From: Nitrospirota bacterium | Lineage (GTDB): Bacteria > Patescibacteriota > Gracilibacteria > UBA1369 > LOWO2-01-FULL-3 | Direction: 5' to 3' | NCBI GenBank assembly: GCA_030598325.1 | Contig: JAUVQE010000004.1 | Coordinates: 1-32,180, forward strand | Length of the DNA: 32,180 nt | Translations under genes and position numbers: made by a program | Shown: positions 26,449 through 32,180 of the stretch, one piece after another | Position numbering within the stretch: position 1 is the stretch's first letter | Layout: every line of letters begins with the position of its first letter | The notes under the pieces: model-generated | What the model was told of the DNA's origin: nothing | The model's database searches: none | Seen by the model: only the letters and a program-made list of their open reading frames with translations

Positions 26449-26590
26449 TTATTTTCCGACTTTTATTCCCTTGCTTCTTCCGACTAAAAAGACCAATACT
26501 CCAATAAATGCTAACAACAATGTTAATAGAGTTGTTGTCAGATCAAAATATGACAGAACAATCGCTAAATAATTTTTTCCACTCTAAATT
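26449..26590 (-). other. candidate -1-frame C-terminal transmembrane anchor extension of the giant surface protein
   Basis: Minus strand, -1 frame relative to the stop at 26565-26567: K N Y L A I V L S Y F D L T T T L L T L L L A F I G V L V F L V G R S K G I K V G K stop (26449-26451). Confidence 0.6.
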
Positions 26591-29500
26591 CTACGATTTC
26601 ACTTGGTTTACTTTTGACCTGACTTTCAGCGTCCAATGTCAAGGTATATACCTCGTGATCGCCCGTGACTAATTCAATGTCGTCTTGTGAATGACTTAAG
26701 AGCCAGTCCCCATTTTCGTCCACCTGTGTTCTGTATATGACAGCCTGCTCAGAATGGATAAATATAATTACTTCGGAATTAGGGATACCTTTTCCGCTAA
26801 ATTCAATATTATTGCCAATACTGGTGCCAGCGACTTGCAGTACTTGCGGTGCTTTCAAAATCGGTGATTCTTCGGCCTGCGAAATATCTTCTATGGTGGT
26901 GATTTCCTCTTCTGCCGGTCCGCCTCTTTCAATGAAAATTTTTTCTTCTGTAGGCTCTTCTGTGATTTCTTCCGCCGGGGTAGGTTCTTCTGTGATTTCT
27001 TCTGTGGGTTCCTCCTCCAGACCTCCTCTTTCAATAAGAATCTTTTCTTCCGGTGTAGCGGGTTCTTCCGTGATTTCCTCCGGCTCTTCTATAATTTCTT
27101 CCTCCGGCTCTTCTGTGATTTCAACAAGGATTCTTTCTGATATGGGTCCTTCTGCTGTTTCTTCTGTGGGTTCTTCTTCCTTTTCTTCCTCTTGCGACTC
27201 ATCTGCAGGAGTTTTGTCCACACCGTAACTATGTGGCAACGGTGCCCCACCGCCTCCGCCACTACCTCCTGATCCAGATGAGGTTGTGTCGGTTGTGAAT
27301 TGGGATTCTGTAATTGTTATTTCGTTACCAAAACTATCAAATGCCCAAATCTTGGCGTGATAAGTGGTTCCTTCCGCAAGTCCAGTTATGTTTGTTGAAG
27401 CGGTTTCCATGATCGCTAAGTTGGTGTCGGCAATTTCATCCCATTTTGTCGCTGTTCCGGTTGCGTTTTGTACATCCGCTAAATCTTGTCCGTACCAAAT
27501 TTCATAATAATCAAAATTGATTTCAACGCTAACAGGGGCCCATGACCAGACAATGGATGAAGTATCGGAGCTCACGCCGGAAAAATCATTCAATCCAAGC
27601 GGATTTTTGGTGTCCAAAGCAAAATCTGCCGAATTGACATAGCTGCTTGTGTTTTGATAAACATCAGTGGCTCGTAACCTTATTTGCATATCCGCTTCTT
27701 CTTGTCCGTCAAAATCAGTACCTGCATCCCAAGTGATTGTTTTGCCTGTTCCTAATGTCATACCCGACCCTATGTCTCCTATAACGCCGGTATCAACAAC
27801 TGTCCAGGTCAGGCCTCCATCATCTGAAATGTCCATTTCAACAACAATATCACCGGATCCATCACTCAAATCATAAGATATTTCGACATCATTGCTACCG
27901 GCCACTTGTTCCGCGGAAATATTAGAAATAACCGGCGCGTTGGCATCAACGGTAAACGCGCTACTTACTTGCGCGTCACCTTCTTCAAGTCCATCATCCG
28001 GTTTCAATCTGACATAAACCGTCTCATCGTAGACCCCTACTAAATCATTAGCCGTGTTCCATACAAAAACGTGATCTTCTCCCGTCGGGGAAGAAGATAA
28101 CGTAGAAACTCCATCATGAGCAATATCAGCCGAAGCGACCGTCATTGTCGCTTCTTCACCGGTAAAATCGCCTGTTAAAGAATATTCATAAACAGATAAA
28201 TCCACAAAATTGCTTTCGGCGTCGCTCAAGTTATAACTAATATTCACATATCCATCATCAGCTTGTTGTATAGCTGAATTGATAACAATTTCCGGTTCTG
28301 TGTTGTTCCCCTGCAAATACAATGTGTTTATTTCCGTGGCATCAAGCGCTCTATTCCACATGCTCACTTCATCAATCGTTCCGTTAAAATGCTTGTCGTT
28401 TTCTACTGATCTTCTGCCTATATCCAGAGCGTTTGCTGAGGAGGAAATGTAGCCGCTCCAGCTGGTGCTATTATCCAAAGAGCCGTCTATGTATATTTTC
28501 ATTGTTTGTCCGTCGTAGGTACCTGCGACAAAATACCAAACGTTTTGGGAGGGTGTCGTGCTGGTAGTTATGGATTCTCTGCCGGAAGATGTTTCAATAG
28601 CGAATTCAAATGCGGTATTCCCATCATTATGCTGTAGTTGGTATTGGCTGTCTCCGTTTTTACTGACTATTTGCGCTCGTGCATTTCCTGTTGTTGGGTC
28701 AATTGCCCATTTCACCCAGGCCGAAACGGTGATTGCCGTACTTGGATTAAGATTTGTGGCGTCTGCGACAGTTATATAGTCATCTGTTCCATCAAATAAA
28801 AGCGCGCTGTTTTCTTTTCCGGTTGTCCATGTAGGTGAATTGGCTGGGCAGCTTGGGCTAAGAGTTCCGTCATTGGCATCATATGAATCACTTGCCGTGC
28901 AATCAGTGTTTTCATCCAGCGACCAGCGACTTATTGGGTCTGTGTCGGGTGTGAGTATTGTAAAATTCGCATCACTCACGTCGCTAACCAAAGTCTCCAA
29001 AACGTCAGTAATTCGTATCTTTACGGTGGTGCTTGGATCGGCGGGCACTGTCCATGCATGGCTTCCGTCATCTGTCGTTGAGGATGTAATAATATTTATA
29101 TCTGAGGCAAAATCATCTTTGGAATATTCAAGCTTCACATTGCCCGATGTATTTGCTGAACTCCACGTGATGGTTGCTGTTGATCCGACTGTTGGATACT
29201 CACCTCCATTTGGGGCGGTGAGTGTCACACTTGTTGCGGTACTTTCAATATCCACCGTATTCAAAAGACCCGTGGCACCATTTCCTTCATAAGCAATAAG
29301 GTATTTATCGCCCGAAAGGTGTAGAATTTTAGGGAAACTTGTAAATAATGTATCAAACTCAAATGTTGATAGAACGGCATCTTCGATAGCCCCGGTGCTA
29401 TCGACATCGAATGTTTTTATAAACCCGTCGCCGTCCTGACCTTGATAAATAGACGCGAAGACGTCACCGACGATAGAAATAATATCCGGTTCAAGCCCGC

Positions 29501-31778
29501 TGATCGTGTCATATTCCAACGTATCAATAACTGTATCGGTAATATTTCCCGATGTATCGATCTCAACTGTTTTGACAAATCCAGCATTGCTTAGCCCCCC
29601 ATAAACCACCATATATATATCCCCACTCACCTGTTTTATCTGAGGTGCCTGCCCATCGCTCGTATCAAACTCCAATGTATCAATAACAGTATCGGTTATG
29701 TTCCCCGATGTATCTATCTCTACCGTTTTTATGAATCCGTCAGCATCCACTCCTTCGTATGCGATAGCGTAGATATTGCCGGATATGTTGATGATCTCCG
29801 GAAATGCAGTGCTTGCTATATCAAATTCCAATGTATCAACGACAGTATCGGTGATGTTCCCCGATGTATCTATTTCAATCGTTTTTATAAAACCGTCATT
29901 TCCCGGTCCTCTGTAGGCAACCGCATAGATATTGCCTGAAATATTGATTAGTGACACATTCATAGCTTGTCCCAGGTCAAATTCCAATGTGTCTATTACT
30001 GTTTTTGTTATATTTCCCGATGTATCAATAGTTATCGTCACAATAAATCCATCATTTAAAACCCCTTCGTACGCAATTGCGTACACATTGCCTGAAATAT
30101 GAATGATATCCGGATAAACCGTATCCTCTATATCAAATTCAAAGGAGTCTACATTTGTATTAACAAATGTTCCGGAACTCGTGACCTCAATAGTTTTGAC
30201 AAAACCGTCAACATCTACCCCTTGGTACGCAATAGCAAAAATATCTCCGGATATGTGAATCAAATCAGGGTTTATTCCGGTAGTCGCATCAAATGTTACG
30301 GATGAGCCCAAGTTTGAAATGACTCCTTGTGCACCGGTCGAAAACGCATTTACGTCTTCTGCTTCAATATACCAACAAGTGCTATTGTTCAACTTCACCA
30401 GCGAATACCCTGCCTCCGTGGAATTGTTTTCCGAAAGAAGGATTTCACCTTCGCAACCATCAAAGACATCTTCCGCAGAAGTGGCTCCGGGACACACACG
30501 CACAGATTCATGACTCGGTAGCTTTGGTACAACAAGCTGGATTTTTGTAATCGCGGATCTATTGTTCGTTCCTATATGTACTACTGATGTGTCATTATTA
30601 GAATCAATCATATAGTCGGATATATCTAAGTCGTCGTTGTATTCAAAATAAGCAACTTTGTTGTTTTTGTGATCGAGATATATCCATTCGTCAGTGATGT
30701 TAATAATTTCGCTACTTTCACTTATAAAAGTCACATCTGTTTGATTCTTGGTTAAATTGTAAATCCTTTCTTCTTCGACTTCCTGATCGTAAGCAATCGT
30801 TATATCCAAAAGTTGTATTTCGGTTTCACAATCACCGATCAGGAATGCTTTAAACATTATTTGTCCGGTATCTATAGAGAATTCGCTAATATTATCATTT
30901 ACAACGGAAGCTGGGTTGTACTTTTTCTTACCGGCTTTCATCCATTCGTCATTCCAGTAATACCAATTTACCCCATTGTTATCGGAAAGCTGATAGTAAA
31001 TCTCTCCTCCATTTTTGTCGGCGCTCTCAATGAAGCCGGTCCACTCGGATATATTTGGAACGACCAGCGAATCTATCGGCTGAATTGTCGCTTCGCATGT
31101 TTTTGTGCCTGCGTGAGCGGTTGGAATGTCAAAAAAGATGTCTTCCAGATAGCTTACCGGTTCTTCTGCTGGTGGTTCGGGAGCGGTGACCGGCTCGGGT
31201 TCGATGATTGGCTCGGGTTCGGGGGTCGTTTCTGGTTCGGGTTCGGGAGTGGCTTCAGGTTCGGGTTCGGGAGTGGCTTCAGGTTCGGGTTCGGGGGTGG
31301 CTTCGGGTTCGGGAGTGGCTTCAGGTTCGGGTGAGGCTTCAGGCTCGGGGGCGGCTTCAGGCTCGGCCCCAAAGAGAACTATTCCATCAACAATCTGTAT
31401 TTCGCTGGAATCGTAAACATATTCTGTTGGATTATTAAAACCCCAGCTCACAGACATTGCTCTAACTTCTGCTTTTGAAGTAACAAAAAACACACCGCTA
31501 AATAGAATAATCCATAAAACCACAAGTAATGCAAAACCTGAAAGACCCAAAAGAGAAACTTTTCTTTTCAGTTTATATTTCTCAATTTCTTTTTCATCTT
31601 TACTGAATTTTTCAGGAGCAAGAAAAATGTAAACAGGCAACGATATTATCAACAAAAAAAGCTCTAAAAAAATAATAATAAAAGCATTACCGATGGTCTT
31701 TAAAACACCAGCATTGATGATTTTCTCTTTCTTTTTGTAAATCGCGGTCGAAACGTGCGATATAAAATTTAGCCACAT
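26565..31778 (-). CDS. giant surface protein, 1737 aa: two N-terminal TM, E/P/A/T-rich linker, seven 52-aa beta-propeller-like repeats, LamG/concanavalin domain, Ig/FN3-like domains, E-rich linker, C-terminal Ig-like domain
   Basis: LLFDGTDDYITVADATNLNPSTAITVSAWVKW...WYFVAGTYDGQTMKIYIDGSLDNS...FNGTIDEVSMWNRALDATEI (LamG); seven PxIIxISGxxYAIAYEG..xDGFIKTxEIDTSGNITDTVIDTLEFD repeats; WSWAPVSVEINFDYYEIWYGQD (FN3-like). Confidence 0.9.
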   Translation of the reverse strand: MWLNFISHVSTAIYKKKEKIINAGVLKTIGNAFIIIFLELFLLIISLPVYIFLAPEKFSKDEKEIEKYKLKRKVSLLGLSGFALLVVLWIILFSGVFFVTSKAEVRAMSVSWGFNNPTEYVYDSSEIQIVDGIVLFGAEPEAAPEPEASPEPEATPEPEATPEPEPEATPEPEPEATPEPEPETTPEPEPIIEPEPVTAPEPPAEEPVSYLEDIFFDIPTAHAGTKTCEATIQPIDSLVVPNISEWTGFIESADKNGGEIYYQLSDNNGVNWYYWNDEWMKAGKKKYNPASVVNDNISEFSIDTGQIMFKAFLIGDCETEIQLLDITIAYDQEVEEERIYNLTKNQTDVTFISESSEIINITDEWIYLDHKNNKVAYFEYNDDLDISDYMIDSNNDTSVVHIGTNNRSAITKIQLVVPKLPSHESVRVCPGATSAEDVFDGCEGEILLSENNSTEAGYSLVKLNNSTCWYIEAEDVNAFSTGAQGVISNLGSSVTFDATTGINPDLIHISGDIFAIAYQGVDVDGFVKTIEVTSSGTFVNTNVDSFEFDIEDTVYPDIIHISGNVYAIAYEGVLNDGFIVTITIDTSGNITKTVIDTLEFDLGQAMNVSLINISGNIYAVAYRGPGNDGFIKTIEIDTSGNITDTVVDTLEFDIASTAFPEIINISGNIYAIAYEGVDADGFIKTVEIDTSGNITDTVIDTLEFDTSDGQAPQIKQVSGDIYMVVYGGLSNAGFVKTVEIDTSGNITDTVIDTLEYDTISGLEPDIISIVGDVFASIYQGQDGDGFIKTFDVDSTGAIEDAVLSTFEFDTLFTSFPKILHLSGDKYLIAYEGNGATGLLNTVDIESTATSVTLTAPNGGEYPTVGSTATITWSSANTSGNVKLEYSKDDFASDINIITSSTTDDGSHAWTVPADPSTTVKIRITDVLETLVSDVSDANFTILTPDTDPISRWSLDENTDCTASDSYDANDGTLSPSCPANSPTWTTGKENSALLFDGTDDYITVADATNLNPSTAITVSAWVKWAIDPTTGNARAQIVSKNGDSQYQLQHNDGNTAFEFAIETSSGRESITTSTTPSQNVWYFVAGTYDGQTMKIYIDGSLDNSTSWSGYISSSANALDIGRRSVENDKHFNGTIDEVSMWNRALDATEINTLYLQGNNTEPEIVINSAIQQADDGYVNISYNLSDAESNFVDLSVYEYSLTGDFTGEEATMTVASADIAHDGVSTLSSSPTGEDHVFVWNTANDLVGVYDETVYVRLKPDDGLEEGDAQVSSAFTVDANAPVISNISAEQVAGSNDVEISYDLSDGSGDIVVEMDISDDGGLTWTVVDTGVIGDIGSGMTLGTGKTITWDAGTDFDGQEEADMQIRLRATDVYQNTSSYVNSADFALDTKNPLGLNDFSGVSSDTSSIVWSWAPVSVEINFDYYEIWYGQDLADVQNATGTATKWDEIADTNLAIMETASTNITGLAEGTTYHAKIWAFDSFGNEITITESQFTTDTTSSGSGGSGGGGGAPLPHSYGVDKTPADESQEEEKEEEPTEETAEGPISERILVEITEEPEEEIIEEPEEITEEPATPEEKILIERGGLEEEPTEEITEEPTPAEEITEEPTEEKIFIERGGPAEEEITTIEDISQAEESPILKAPQVLQVAGTSIGNNIEFSGKGIPNSEVIIFIHSEQAVIYRTQVDENGDWLLSHSQDDIELVTGDHEVYTLTLDAESQVKSKPSEIVEFRVEKII
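29240..30280 (-). repeat. seven 156-bp (52-aa) internal repeats in the giant surface protein
   Basis: Protein repeats align in register at 52 aa; several units remain close at nucleotide level (for example aatgtatcaa.aacagtatcggt.atgttccccgatgtatctat). Confidence 0.85.
31184..31366. repeat. 18/24-bp tandem repeat encoding the EPEATPEP linker
   Basis: ggttcggg(ttcggg)agtggcttca-type units; protein EPEATPEPEPEATPEPEPEATPEPE. Confidence 0.9.
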
Positions 31779-31806
31779 ATTTTTTTTGTTTTTCTGTATA
31801 TTTTAG

Positions 31807-32180
31807 TTATATAAGCAATACAATAGAGATAATTCCTAAAATAAGGAAAGTAATCACAAAATAATTCAGATAAGTATCCAGCCTGACTATTATTTTATCT
31901 CCCCAATCCTGTGTTATTTCAAAATAGCTGGTCTGACTTGTGTCACTTCTCGTGTTTGTCATTTCGTCATAAGCCATGACTTCGAGCCTATATTCCCCCG
32001 GCAATAAACTAAAATTATTAATGTTGGTTTCAACACTCCAATACCCCGCCTCGTTAATGTCTACCACGTATGTTTTTATGCTTGTATCTTGCAAAGTATC
32101 ATCCGTTTGCACATTGCTAATATTGACGACAGCTTTTGTATCTTTACTTCCCTTTCCGTCTATCAGCAAATGGCCATTAC
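31807..32180 (-). CDS. C-terminal part of another Ig-domain surface protein with C-terminal TM anchor; 5' end off the right edge
   Basis: Open in frame to the window edge (NGHLLIDGKGSKDTKAVVNIS...NEAGYWSVETNINNFSLLPGEYRLEVMAYDE...) ending LDTYLNYFVITFLILGIISIVLLI stop. The ORF-track start at 32169 is a TTG and probably not the true start. Confidence 0.8.
   Translation of the reverse strand, partial: NGHLLIDGKGSKDTKAVVNISNVQTDDTLQDTSIKTYVVDINEAGYWSVETNINNFSLLPGEYRLEVMAYDEMTNTRSDTSQTSYFEITQDWGDKIIVRLDTYLNYFVITFLILGIISIVLLI

Noticed and set aside
30813-31334. Plus-strand FGFGSGFRFG ORF and other ORFs around 31154-31438
   Set aside because: Shadow frames of the EPEATPEP repeat.
31184-31366. Possible CRISPR or VNTR non-coding array
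   Set aside because: 18/24-bp coding repeat without spacers, encoding an E/P linker.

Overview
AT-rich bacterial window with compact, operonic gene organisation and TGA used as a stop. The domain repertoire resembles uncultivated CPR/Patescibacteria-type genomes, but that is inference. I found no tRNA, rRNA, CRISPR or transposase. From left to right it holds: the 5' part of a PGRP-type N-acetylmuramoyl-L-alanine amidase (minus strand, runs off the left edge and is missing from the ORF track); a hypothetical protein; thioredoxin, RNase HI and glutaredoxin; a CapA-like protein; a beta-CASP MBL hydrolase; a CPA2 antiporter; a ZIP transporter; a degenerate GHKL-like protein; an operon of amidohydrolase, ArgH-like lyase and FkbM methyltransferase, divergent from folE; an ECF sigma cassette; a very large TIG/subtilase/SLH surface protease; a small atypical ORFan island; a membrane protein; and a receiver/histidine kinase operon downstream of a 1737-aa surface protein and another Ig-TM protein that runs off the right edge. 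Main second-look items: (1) a long leader upstream of the ORFan at 22230 with four hairpins that all present the same AGUU loop, one of which sequesters the Shine-Dalgarno; (2) a transmembrane anchor encoded in the -1 frame directly after the stop of the giant surface protein; (3) a structured, helically phased GC-rich leader at 2472-2560; (4) a possible +1 frameshift in the ORFan; (5) an ECF sigma gene whose N-terminus seems to need a non-canonical start codon. All domain calls are by eye; no searches were run.
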